This document shows positions 1-12,800 of a stretch of DNA of 64,000 nucleotides, in pieces. This stretch comes from Acanthaster planci (lineage: Eukaryota > Echinodermata > Asteroidea > Valvatida > Acanthasteridae): NCBI RefSeq assembly GCF_001949145.1, contig NW_019091398.1, forward strand, positions 90,947-154,946, in the 5' to 3' direction. A program made the position numbers and the translations under genes. Position 1 is the stretch's first letter. Each line of letters opens with the position of its first letter. Under the pieces are notes generated by a model. It worked only from the letters and a program-made list of their open reading frames with translations, searched no databases and was not told the origin of the DNA.

Positions 1-149
1 ACTGTGAAATTCGTACCAAGTTCGGAAGCTGCAAACCCACAATTTTATTTAATAGCATGACCCTCAAAAGAAGGAAAGTTATTGTACAGTAAGCTTCCTG
101 CTTCTAGCAGGAAAAACTGCAACAGGAAGTTAAATTAAACAGGTCTTAC

Positions 150-213
150 CAGCCAACGAGCACAAGGCAAATACTCCCAATGTAAATAAGATCCATGCCG
201 ATGGACTTGCCAT
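150..213 (-). CDS. First exon (signal peptide) of a secreted or membrane protein, partial
   Basis: Reading leftwards from the ATG at 213, the exon encodes 21 residues, MASPSAWILFTLGVFALCSL followed by Ala, with a G of the next codon. It ends at a strong donor, GTAAGACCT (149-141), so the intron is phase 1. A short polar start, a hydrophobic core and small residues at the end are a typical cleavable signal peptide. Phase 1 introns directly after a signal peptide are common in genes of extracellular modular proteins, which is family knowledge. The remaining exons lie left of base 1, so the product cannot be named. A chance open frame is possible, but signal, start and donor agree. Confidence 0.6.
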
Positions 214-3200
214 TTTGGCGTCACTTTAGCGGACTATCCAGTTGTTGAGTTCACTATCGGAGCCAAGACATCAGGCACAAAGTCCAGCAAGAAGGGCGCT
301 GCGCGGGAAAAATGACCAGCTTGGACAGCCGACGTCTGCCCACTTCCTTCTGGTCTCTACCGAGGGCTTCGTGCTAGGTAGGGCGTTGGCTGCTAAAGAT
401 GTACCCTATTCGTGCCCGGATATGAGCCGCTCGACAACAAAAAGGAGGGACGCAACTCTGGACCCTCTCGCCACCTTGTCACCTTTGTCCTCCACTGCAC
501 TTACATAACGACCATTGAGTTTTGTTAATCAAGTATGCAACATGCGTCAGCGTGTAGTCTGCAGATTTCTATACAGCACTGTTAACAGTCAATCTGCTTT
601 CTGGTCTGCTATCGTTCTTCAGGCATCCTTAGAGGGTTCAGCTCAAAAGACCTTTTGAATATGTGATTTCAGGAGTAGGTGTGCTGCGTCCTTATTCAAA
701 GCATAATGTCAAGGAGTCGGACAGGGATGTCGCTCCATCCAGAATCAAGCTGAGTGACTTCAGCTTAATCGGTGTTTATTTTGTATCAATGTGATGAATT
801 TCTCCTCCAAAGACAAGTTACTTATTTGCAACATTGTTATTCACACTGATGCACTTGTAGGTCTATATTCAAACGTCATTATTTAAAAAGGAAAAAAGAA
901 ATCATAAACTGAATGAAAACAATATCATCTGCTTGGTAAGTTTTACCAAACTAAAGCCTTGAAGTCCAATGAAGAATGCGGACTTCTCCGACAGGAGGCA
1001 GCATCACGTTACCGTAAATAACGGGTATGAAAGTGACAGCTGCAGTCGCTCCTGATACCGAATGAATTCTCAATTATTATTCATACTGGGTATAATAAAT
1101 TCTTGTTTAAAACCGTTTAAAGAAGTACTTTTGAACCTTGAAATCATGTGGCTCAAGTTGCTCGGTCTTTGACATGACACGTTTGTCGTGGGCCGATCTT
1201 AGCAAGTGCACGCGACCAAAGTACGCGGTTGCAAACAGCCTCTCTCATTTTTGTCGTCAAATTTTAAATCCCATCGGTACAAACGTGTTTTACAACTTCT
1301 AGTTTATGTCTGTAGTCAAGTTTTTTGCACAGCCAACTAAATCGTTGCATTTTTCGTTAGTGTTTTTGTTCCATATGTTTTGTCTGATTTTATCTGTTCA
1401 AATAAATACGGAAGCATCCAAATCGAACGCAGTGTCATTTGTCTTCAGAGCTCAACTACAAAAAGCTTAAAATTTTAGGTTTTTATATTTCTGTTCATGC
1501 CAAGATACGAAATCTGAATGTAGATTGTGTCTTTCGGAGAAAACAGAAAAAACGAGGAGAACCCTCAGCCTGTGTTCGTAATGGATAAACCCTTGCACGT
1601 GTACATGTACATGCCAAACAATCGCTACATGTATATGGGGGGTCAATATCCGGGCTGACCTCGAAATAATTTCATGCGCTGTTCAGAACATGCGCACAAT
1701 AATTCAAAACCGCTGGCGACTATCACGCCCATGAAGAAATGCCACACATAGATGGAAAGAGCATGGGTAATCACCAACGGAGCCATTGGCAGTGATGGTA
1801 CATTAATCTCTCTTTCCCCATGAAGAAGCGGTCTATTCCTGCCTCCATGGCGCCGCCGACGAGGTCGTGGGGTCATCGCATGCTATGGCAGGCCTACACC
1901 TGCGTGGTGGCCAAATGGTCGTCCCTCCAACTATTGATACAATTAATTAAATTTAAAGTAATTTCTTTGTTTCCACAACTTCGCTCCACTGTTTTTAATG
2001 CACATATAGCCTGGTAAAAACTAGAACTAAAAGAGGACGATGACGTTTATTGGTCTATGTCATCGTCTTACTTGGCGCGCTGGCCTGTTTTCTAACTCAG
2101 TATTCAATTATTCTAAATCATAAATGTACATGAAATGTTCCCCAGATAGAACCATGGTTGGAACAGTAGTGGAAGGTTGACATTTTTAGAAATCCAGTGT
2201 AACAGGTGCCCCCCATAAGCAACCGTCCAGCACTAGGTCCGTCGTTCCCACTGTCCCCATTCCAGGTAACCTGGCGGAGGACATTCATGAGTCCTGCGTC
2301 ATGCAGTGGCCCTTAGTGTCATGACCTGACTGAATCCTCACTAAATTGACCATACACCCCCTCTTCCTTGAAATAATGCCTGCATGTAGGCTATATTTCC
2401 CTTGTATAGCACCATCTCCTGAGAAATGATCATCATGCATTGCCACCATGATCACCAGGTTTTGACACGATGTGTTCATTCACTAGCACCGAAAAGGACG
2501 GCAGCTACATGTATACACAAAGCGGAAGAGACACGATAGATAAATATGGGTGTTTTTCGTTGTCTCTTTAAATCAAGTTTTGTCGATGTATTGTAGGCCT
2601 ACGCCTTGACCTAAAACTCTTTTCTGGTATTCAAAGGAATGATAAATCTCAGGGGAACAATATCTTCAGGTAATGAAACATCCCTATGAACCCTTCTGCT
2701 TTTCTTTGTGCCCAAAAAAATCCAAATGGGACAAAGGGAAGTTTTAATTTTAACAGGTGCTTGGGAATTCAGTGTTAATTAAACTGTTCAAAAATTCACT
2801 TTGCTTTCATGAATAAACTCTCAGATACTTGTAAAGTCGAACGAGTCTGCTTTCGGCCCATGTTAATGCTGTTGACACAAATCCAGTGCTCGTAGTGCCG
2901 AGTATCTACTTCGAGCCTAACAGAACTGAACTGTTGCAATATACAAAACAACGACTCGCATTTGCATGTAGACGGCTGACATGCTCCGACTCAAAATGAA
3001 AATGGCACATCTAAATTGGTGTATTTGGGAGGCACCGTGACTACACCACCCGCCCGACTTACAAAGAGAAAAGAGGTGTGATTTTCGTTCTAAACATTTA
3101 ATGAGGGCAATTGTTCAGAAAATATACATTTACCATGAGCGTCTTGCTCACGGATGACAGCCCACAGATAGACCCTCAATACCCCCCCATGGTCCCCTGG

Positions 3201-4311
3201 AATTTGAATCTGGTTCCTTGATCCAGCCGTAGACGCTTCTTTTGTGCGCGTATCTGTAACCATATACATGTAAAGCCGTTGAGTCCACGAGACTACATAA
3301 CGCTGTTACGTATTCTCGTCCTTCAAAATCATCCAGGAGTGAAGTATGCAGAAACGTTCTTCATACGGTGGGTGGAGCAAGCATCCAGACCAGGGGTTTA
3401 TACGACCACACAAAGAGCATGGGCGTAACTGGGTACATTTTGCTGGGGACTCATTTTCTGGATGCATGCACTGAGTGGGTTTGGTCACAGTGAAAACAAT
3501 GACCAGGGTAGATGTTTTTCTGCTCTAGCTTCTGAGCGGGGCCGGGGGCACACGGGAGGGGGGAGAGCGTGCCTCATGCCCCGCCCCCTCCCCATCCACA
3601 GTTCACGCCACTGTACACAAGAGAAAACCTACATTAAAGCTTAAGCTAAGGATGTTTTGATCATCTGATTTAAACTAAATTATATTTAAAGAATATCTTT
3701 GTACAGTCTGCGAATTTGAATGTTCACCAAACCATGGAGGAAGGAATAAACTAACTTCCAAGTTCCTGTCTTCAGCATCCTTGTGATGAAAAATTTTCAA
3801 CCCAGGGACTCTGATGACGTTCGTTTATGACGGACACAGTTTCTTTCATTAACCTGTGCGTCAGCATCAGACTTTCTGGAAGAAGATTATGCATACAAAG
3901 ACCCGGAAGAAACTGATTTCGTATCAAACCCCATTTCCTCGTAGTGAGCCTTCAATGACAAAATGCTGCGAAATAACTGTCCTGAAAATGATTGTCCTCT
4001 TTCGTAATCTGATCTGTCTCAACTATTATTACGCTTTGGATACTTATTTTATACAGTACTGCATTATGCATGAACTTGCCAGTTGAATAACGCTTCCAAT
4101 TGTTAAAAAAAAACCATACCACCAGTATTGCCAGACTGACAAGTTTTATTGTAACTTGAATCCAACTGAACAAAATAAGAATAGTGTCAAGTTGCTTTCC
4201 TTTACAAATGAATCAAGTTAAATACTTCAGCTGGAGACGGTGATCATAAGGCCAAACAAGGCTGTGTAAAATAAATAACCAAGTTTACTATTCTGGCCAG
4301 CTGATGACCAC

Positions 4312-4515
4312 ACAGTGGCGTAGCTATAGGACTACATGTCCGAGGGGCACCCAGGGATGCGCACATTTTTTTTCAAGGGGACACCACAAGGAATAAGCAG
4401 CAGCTATATTTCAACGGAGATAATCCACAGATTTTCAAATGGGTGGGGGTAACCTGGGGGTTGGGGTGGTAAGGGGCACGGGCATCGCTGGGGGGGGGGG
4501 GGGCACGTGCACCCC
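4312..4515 (+). repeat. Dispersed repeat with G-run (GTGGCGTAGCTA type)
   Basis: The stretch starts CAGTGGCGTAGCTATAGG, continues with GGGGCAC-rich sequence and a poly-T/A part, and ends in a run of about 15 G. The same words recur in reverse orientation at 3550-3615 and 39446-39560, each closing on ACGCCACTG, and loosely at 16325-16365. This is a dispersed repeat with no coding capacity. Its family is not identified. Confidence 0.45.
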
Positions 4516-7500
4516 GTGGCGACTTCTTGAGTGGGTCACAGTCGGTTGAGCTAGCGCAGAAAGCACGGCCAAACTATATCTACCCATGGAGGAAAGACAC
4601 GAACTACTCAGCATACATAGATGGAAGCTCAACTCCAACTTTAAACTCAAACTGTTTTGGATGTCGAAACTTGTGGATGGGTCAACATTACAGACCCTAG
4701 CTATATGCAGTTCCATATTATACACATGAATGTCCTGATGAAGACATCATAGACAGCTATTTTGTAAAACTCTTTTCAAGGGTAGGTACAATGCATTTTC
4801 TGTTACAGCAAGCGTCCAAAATGCACCTTGTTTCACTATTTAAGAATGCTGTGTGTTTTGGTACGTTACTGTCTTTTCCACTTTCTTCCTTGTAGCCCTG
4901 AATTAATTACCTATTTCTGTTGTTTACACTGCGCTAGATCCTGGAATTTACATACTGTGTTTATGCTGAAGTACTTCGCTGCAACGAAAGCTTCTGCAAA
5001 GTTGCAGCAAAGCTAGTGAGTTTTCCAAAATGCAGACAGCAACCTGAAGCATTCGTGTTTTGCAGATGTTGATAAATATTCAATAGGAACAGGGGACTGA
5101 AACTTGTTGTTTTGAAAAATGTTTTAAATAAAAGGTGTATGATTTAACGGTAAACTCTCAGACGAGTCCAAACAATTTAGATGTCTAAGAGCCACTGTCA
5201 TATGGGAGGGGAAGAGACTATTCGAATCAAACAGCGCGATATTGACTGCTCCTGCAATCAAGACTATATAGGCGTCTAGAACCGAGACTATAACCACAAA
5301 GGCCGAAATCATTTGCGCCCTTTCTTCAGCCGACACTTTCTTTATCAACAAATTGACACATCGTCAGACCCAACGTTCCTTTTAAGACTAATCACTAGTA
5401 ATTGCTTTATAAGAGGCGTGGCAAAAGCTAAAAACAGGCAATCAAAGAGCAAAATCCGGGAAGTTAAAGCGAGCTTTCTGGAACAGTTGCTCGCCCCGCC
5501 TATGAGGATTGAAGAGTTTACACATGACCGTCCTCACATGCTATAAGTTTTGGAAGGATAATTTCCAAAAACTGAAACCATCTCATCAAACGCTCATGTC
5601 AGAATCTTATCTTTATGTTTTTCAGATAATATTATGGAACCTGGACACGGTTAACAGACATTATTCCATACACAACCTTTTACTCCTGGCATTATCATCG
5701 TTCCTGGGTCTCCTAGTTTGTTTTCACTTCAAGTACATGTATACTTACGTGGGAATGAGATAATTGCGAAGACTGACCTCCCTATGCACTCGATGGGTTG
5801 TGGTTTCAGTTGGGCTGGCATGATCCAATTCGTACCGTGTCAGCAAAGGTTATTAGACTTCATTGTTTTGCATATTCCGAAAAAGCAGTAAATGCATATT
5901 ATTCCTTTGAGTTTATTTCGTTCATACTTGCACACTGCTTTACTTTATTCTCCAGTTTTTATTTAGTTTTACTTAAAGATCATCATATAATAATTCTTAA
6001 CTTTTCATCTGCATATACAAGTTTACCCAAATTTGCGCTGGTCGTCATATATTTCAGAGTTTGGAAGTTAGAGAGCTGTTTTGGCATAGTATTTCTCTTT
6101 CAGGTCGTAGGCAATTTATAAATTTTTACAAAGGCCATTTTGGAAGTGAATCTTGAGAAGTAAATGAACAAAAATAATTTCAACTTCTAAATATTTTTTA
6201 CGCTATTTTGCTTATCTAAAAGTTCCAGAAGTGCGCCACTGGAGGTCAAATTTCGGGCTCTTTTGAAACTATGATTTTTTCTGTTATTTGTCTGTTGAAA
6301 TGCACACAAGCATCCACTTGTACGAAGTCTTGAAGTTGAAATTCCTCTCAGGTATTGGCAACGAAGATGCTCACGCGGACGGTGAACCGGAAAATAAAGG
6401 TTGCCGATGTATGATAGTCTGGATCGCTTCCAAACCTGTGATCTGACTGTAGCACATTAGGACGTGACGTGACTGTAATATGATGCAGGAACAAGACTCA
6501 GCGATCTATGGTAATTCTATTGCACGTACGTAAGTGTAAACTTATCGCAGGACACGCAAGGAGGATGGGATACACCTACATGTGCATGATGACTGCAGAT
6601 GGCATACGGTCATTGCTCCGCACCGTCATGCGCAGTTCAGTCCAACACTCGTCATCGTTCTAACAACTCGCGAGGTCCATTGCAGGTACAATCTCTACCC
6701 CGACGGTGATAATGAGGATACTGGTACCGTAGCATTGCGGTCAGGATGTAGTTGTCATGGGTGCGTGAGACAGCTAGGAATTCCAAGACGTACTGCGATG
6801 CGAGGGCCAGACGATAGCTGGTGAGAAGGACAGCGTGATAGGAGCAATAAACACAGCTGACGGGATGCGGCGTGGAATGGGAAGGTAGATGCTGAATTCA
6901 CGGTGCTTTGATCAAGCAGGAAGACAAATTTGCATATCTGCGAAGCGTGGTGTTCCACTGACGCTGTATTGGGAATAGACATTAAGTACATGTACCGGTA
7001 CACCTACAGCAAAGAATTGGTGAGATTAAACAGGAAAACATTGACGACCGGAAGAATTTCGGAGCTGATTGAACTTCAAAGATGAGTACTTCAGGGGATT
7101 ACAGGAAGGTTAGTGCGTAGATCCCCCCTTTTTTGTTAGAAATCCCCCATGTTTCTTATTCAAATTAGAGTGAGACGTTTAAAATGGTTCAAATCGATAT
7201 TCTTGTAATTCTTTCATTAATGCCGTCTTTTTGTTTGAATAACCGTGAGTTTTGTACCACGGAGAATTTTCGATATTTTTACTCTCATAATGGGCCTGAA
7301 GAGCACAAAACGCTATTGTTTTTAGCCCACCGATACGGCAAAATGGCACACACCAACAGGCACAAGCAAAGAAAGAACGGCTTTGGTCTGACAGACAAGA
7401 TATATTGGTCAAAGATGAGAATGATAAAGATTGACTGCGGGAAGGGTTCCATATATGGACGTCAGTAATTATTTCTACAGTGACCTATTAGCCGTCAGAA

Positions 7501-9552
7501 ATAAAAAAGAAAACATGTCTAGAAAAGTTCAATTTAGGAAGGAAAAAAAACCAAGCCGTTCACTTAGAAAAATTTTCAGACCAGTTCCATAGGGTTTGTG
7601 CATAGGTTGTCAAGTGACGTACGTATATGGACCTCTTTCCTTGACTGGAACCGAATATTTCCAACCGATTGCTGCAGCAAAGCAACTGGGGCAAGTCCTG
7701 ATTGAATGATTTCCTTACCGTGCCCGATGTTACGATGTGAATTTAAAGCGTATTGGATATTCAACACGTCATACGCACCCAGGGCGTTGTTATACCGTAC
7801 ATAACGCTTAATAAAATCAATATCTCAAATCCCTGCTCGCATGCAACACGACAATGGTAAGAACAATGAACAGGACTACATGCTTTGTTCCCTCAAATCT
7901 AATTAAATACTAGAGCGACAATACCACACGCTTTTCACCCGGAGTCACAGTTTCATTTATACTGGTTCCGCGTATTCAACACAAACATCAACGACATAAC
8001 AAGATGTTTACATACTGGTTGGTTGATTTATTTCTGCACATCACTATAAGAATACATGAGTCCAGTTATTTACAGAATAAATAATAGGTGACGAATGGTG
8101 GGCACCAGGCAGAGAGCATGACCTGCGTCGTGTATATCCATGTGTAACTATAATTATAACAATACTGCTAAAAACCTGGATAAACGTGTAAATATTTCCT
8201 GACTAATGGATCATGTAATTATATGTTTGGGTCAGAACAGTGGACGTAGGTTAACATTAAGGGTGAACAAAGTCCTCAGAATACGACTGGCGCTATGCAA
8301 TGCGTTCCTTGGTAGCGTCGGGAAAAACAAGACCAGCATGACCTACTTGGAATGAGAACAAGGATACTGCATCGTACGGTATTCCAAGGGACTTAAATTT
8401 GACATATCACCCAGTCTATACTGCAGTTATTCTCCATTTTCCTTCTGCAAACGCAGAAACCTTTTCTGTGGAAACAGCACACATTCCGTAAATTTCTTGA
8501 CTGGCATGACCGGTCAACCGATAAACGATCCCTCAAGCGGAAAATTTATGTTCCAATTAATATTTCTTGCTCCGCTTTTGACACATCGTTCCCTTCATCA
8601 TGGAAATTATGACGCGTGATGCCAGGGCTGGTGTTCGAGGCCGTAGGGCGAACCAACCTAAAACCATCTCGCCCGCGTACCATTCCGGATGACAACACGC
8701 ACCTGTCGCTATTAGTAAAGGCTCAACGACTCGAATTGCGAATTACTCTGAAGACCATCATCAAATACACGTTATGATATGAAAATCAAGAATATGTTAG
8801 CCTAATCCGGCCTCTTCTAGATAAAACTGATCCTGTGAGTCACAATATTGGTTCGGGCTGGAAGCTGAATACCTAATACTCAACGCTGATGATGCATTAC
8901 ACGTGTGGTTCCAAAAGATCTGTCTTCATTTCTACCGATTTGCGTAGCCTGAAGTGAAGTCTTCCCCAAACCAACATGGTTACGAAAGGCTTAACTCTGA
9001 TAGATACGACATAAGTAGAGCACACAGAACAAACGAATAAAGCTTTTGTTGGTACAAAAAATCCTGTATTCCAAATCGTTGCTGAATGGTAGGATTTCTT
9101 CAGACCATCTTCGTGATCATAATCACTTCTATCAAAATCAATAGGGAGAGGGGGGAGTACTCTGATTAAATGGTACAACGAAAGCCGATCAGGTCACTTC
9201 AGATACTTCGCACAAAAGATTTTGATTCCGTATAGAAGTCTGTTTTCGTATTTCTACGGATTACCCACTTTGCACGGCAAGCTTCCCGATATGCCGGACA
9301 GTGGCCCGAGTCTTGTTTGTAAGATAGGAATAGCAATGATCATCTGAGTGTGATCAGCGTAGTCTCCCTGGGGACGGGGTAGTCTTTACAACACATCGGT
9401 TTACCTAGCGTATGCCCCAGAGCAGAATTTGCAATAGATCGGGAAAATTGAACAAGCAACAGAGTTTTTCCTAACAACCACTCAAAAATAAGCGACATGT
9501 TCAGTTACAAGGACAAACGAGCCTGCAATTTGGACAATGGTCAGCGAGGTTT

Positions 9553-9560
9553 TATAAAAA
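9553..9560 (+). promoter_or_regulatory. Possible TATA box of the SEA-EGF-frizzled gene
   Basis: TATAAAAA lies about 300 bases before the start codon at 9855. A start site near 9585 would give a 5' leader of about 270 bases. Short ATGs occur in that leader, which weakens the case. No other promoter element was recognised. Confidence 0.25.
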
Positions 9561-9854
9561 CAAGCTAGCTGATTCAGTGACTCTAGAAAGAACTTTCTTC
9601 ACTCACTCAAATCTGGGTCAAACATGAAAGAGATATATATGGCACAACAATGTAGAAAGAGGTACATTATGAAAACATGCAAAACACCATGGACCCCTTC
9701 TCCACGGGCAACAATTGTTAAAAGGTACGTGACTTTGCCTCCTTGAACCTTTTTGGCGGGCCTTTGTTAAGTCTTGGTTGTTTGCTCCTCTGTCAAATTT
9801 GTCAACACTTTACAATCTTGGTGACCTTTGACTTCGTTGCCATAGGTTACCCTA

Positions 9855-12800
9855 ATGATGGAAAACCCATCTTATGACGGTCTCGCAGACGGGCGTAGCA
9901 GGAGGCGGCCGCATCATCGCATGAAGCCCTTCATTCTTGTCATCCTCCTTCTTTTAGCCGTGGTGGGCGTGGCCGTGGCTCTTGCTGTCATTTTGACAGG
10001 TAAAGATTAAAGTTTGGTGGTTAATGGTGAGCCATCTGCGCTGTAAGCAGCATTTCATTGGTTCGAATCCGTTCCTTTCCAATGCTCTAAAGAGTTCTTT
10101 AAAAACACAGTATACACAGCGCTTTTGACTTAACATCCATGACTCTCAGAACCCAATATGTTATATACCCAGCAAGAAATGAGACCGAGGGGTACCAATG
10201 TTAGCATTATAAGATCAACAGGGGTGTAACAGCAAGAGATAGTGACGCGGCGGGACGTCTAGACGCAACTGCCAAATTATGTTGTTTGAGGACTGACATA
10301 CAGAGTGCCAGCTGTCACCAGCGAAACATCAATGCCAAAATGTACACGCTGCGCCATTAAAGGTTCATTGTTATTCTCACGATGTGCAGTTCTGAGACGG
10401 TATTCCATCCTTAAAATTTCATTCTTCTCTGCCGTCACATGATACTCTGGGTAAAAGCCTCCTTTTTGCAGTGAGGGTGTTGTTAGAGTTCTCTCAAGTT
10501 TATGTTTAAGAGTTGGGTAGGCAAACTTCGGGATTTTTCTCTGAAAAATAAGAACGAAATTAGAGACTGAAAAATTTCCTGCGATGCACAGGAAGGGATT
10601 CAAAGCTCCTTGTAACAACTGTATGGATACGGCTAAAAGCATGGCCGGTCTTGTGATACAAAACACGGAAAGCGTGGAGGCAGTGCTACCCTATTCAAAT
10701 AGAGGCCACGACATTCAGATTCTCCTTAGCTGTACGGTACCATATTACACGACTTGTCATGGTAATAAGACGGGGCCTTTTTAAAACTAGGTCTCTCTTG
10801 GGGCTCGCGGCGAACTAGCTCGAACCTCGTGAAGGGTTCTTATGGTAGTACTTAATAATCTCCCGAGGGCTTTCACAGTGAACTGCACGGCAGTGAGACA
10901 TCCACGTGAAGTGGGTCTGGAACCAGACACTGTGTTTTACATGTTGATAACGAAACTCGATGCCAATGAGCCGTCATGTAAGCTATGCTGGCAATCTGAA
11001 ACAGGCCAGCTTAACTCATATGAATACTCAAAAAAAATCGCCAGGAATTTCTGAATATTGTAATCTTTGATTGGAGCTTGGAGCAAAATGAGAACGAGGG
11101 TAATAAATAATCCGAATTGTTTGGTGGCGCCGGGCTTTTAATGGCTTGCGGGTATATTACAACGAGAGTGTATAACTATAAACAGTACACGTCGACTTTA
11201 TGTAGGCCTATATCCAGTCCCCTAGAAGCCACGATAAAATAAATTACTAAACTAACAGTATGGCAATTATACCAGCTTCTATTTATGACACATTTTCTAG
11301 ACATACTAATTAGCGGTATCAGAAACTCTTGGCCTCGTGATGTAATTTAATTTCGAAAGCAACGTTCTTTAACCACGTTAAAACAAAATGTAGAGTTATT
11401 ATAAACAGACCAGCCTTACACAGTCCGTCTCCGGAAGATTTATTTTTCTTTTACAACTTTTTCCCTTCGGCAGGAAATAAAACGAATTTGGACGTTCCAG
11501 GTAAGAATTCCAAAATTTGCTGAATTTATTTCTATTTTATCACGCTTAAAAGTAAACAGTTAACTGCAGTGCATTGGAAAGAGACAAGTCTGCTTACCAA
11601 GCTTTTTTGAATACAAAGTGCGTCATTCACGAGAAGGCCTCTTTGTGATATCAACCGATGATCAACTATGTTTACTTGAGATATTCGTTTAAAAATGTCT
11701 TAACTTGTGATTTCTGGCGATGCCAATCCGGTTTCTTGTCTAGACTTTTCCTGATGGCTTAGTGATCTGGCCAACTTTTGCTTTATCATTGAGTCTAACT
11801 AGAGGGACTCGAGGGAACTAACGGGCTTGGTTCTATTTGCTTCGTGGCCGTTTTTCAGAGGAAGTGACGATACTCGGTAGCCTGCACATATCGAATCGTG
11901 AATACCGAGAATCGTATGGGGACAGAAGCACTAAGGAATTTGCCTCCTTGGAGAGAGAAGTTGTTGATGCAGTAAGTTTCAGTGCCTCTTCAAAAGGAAA
12001 AAAAGTATGGACTTGCTTGTGTGCTCCATCGTATGACCTCGACTCAAAGCTATCATAGGCTGAGGCGAGGCTAACGCCCCACCTAACGATGTTTTTCACC
12101 ATTATCCCCGGAACTATAGAAGCCCATCAAGCATGAAGTTTCCTCTCGAGAAGTCTTAAAGGTTATAAATGACACCGCCATCTCAATGGTGTAAATTCTT
12201 TTAAAGTGACATTTACCCAGGTAATAAGGAGAACTCACAACACTAGTAGAACCTTTCTTTGGCTTTAAAAATTGATAGAGAGATGCAAGCATTTCGTTTA
12301 CATGCCGTTAATAGTGCTCAAAGTTGCATGCTTTTAAAAGTCAAAGGGCGAATCGCGTATGGTTAATCAAGTTAACTGCAGAAACTACGAAAGAAACATT
12401 AGCTTTTATAATCGTTGGACATTGTCACGTTGTGTAATAATTGTGATACTGCCATTTCAATGTCCTCAACTCCCTGGTTTTATGAATAGAGGATGCCAAT
12501 TACCTAACATTTGGATGTTTATATTAGTTTGAATTAACAATGATATCGGTGTTTTCACATTTCTTCACTAAGATGGACCGCCTTTACAACAAAAGTCTAT
12601 TTCGCAACATTTACGTCGGAACCAGTGTTACAGAGATTAGGTAGGTTCAGGGTAGTTTCATTTTATGTCTACGATCGTTTTCATTGCGTCTTGATGTTGC
12701 GATAAGCAGTCTTTTTTCATATAAAGTTGTATTTAGATTTTTATATTGCTGCTGTTATTTTGACAAGTGCACCCTTTGGTCCCTTTCGTGGATTTGGGGA

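Larger units (their letters stand above)
214..9854. other. Long intergenic region without a supported gene
   Basis: No open frame here has a recognisable domain or a convincing set of splice sites. Two minus-strand frames encode a hydrophobic stretch (1643-1876 and 5124-5351) but nothing around them supports an exon. The region holds G/C-rich repeat pieces ending in a GTGGCGTA or TACGCCACTG-type word (3540-3615 and 4312-4515) and scattered TACATGTA words. It separates two divergent genes, so it probably holds both of their promoters. Confidence 0.5.

Noticed and set aside
1643-1876. Minus-strand frame with a hydrophobic stretch (VWHFFMGVIVASGFELL)
   Set aside because: No neighbouring exon, no domain match and an Arg-rich start that looks like out-of-frame sequence.
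5124-5351. Minus-strand frame with a TM-like segment and an end (NHTPFI) recalling tetraspan 1 (PHTPFV)
   Set aside because: The similarity is six residues, the splice context is poor, and no other tetraspan exon is near.
5798-6121. 107-residue plus-strand frame
   Set aside because: AT-rich and Phe/Leu-rich with no motif, as expected for chance frames in such DNA.
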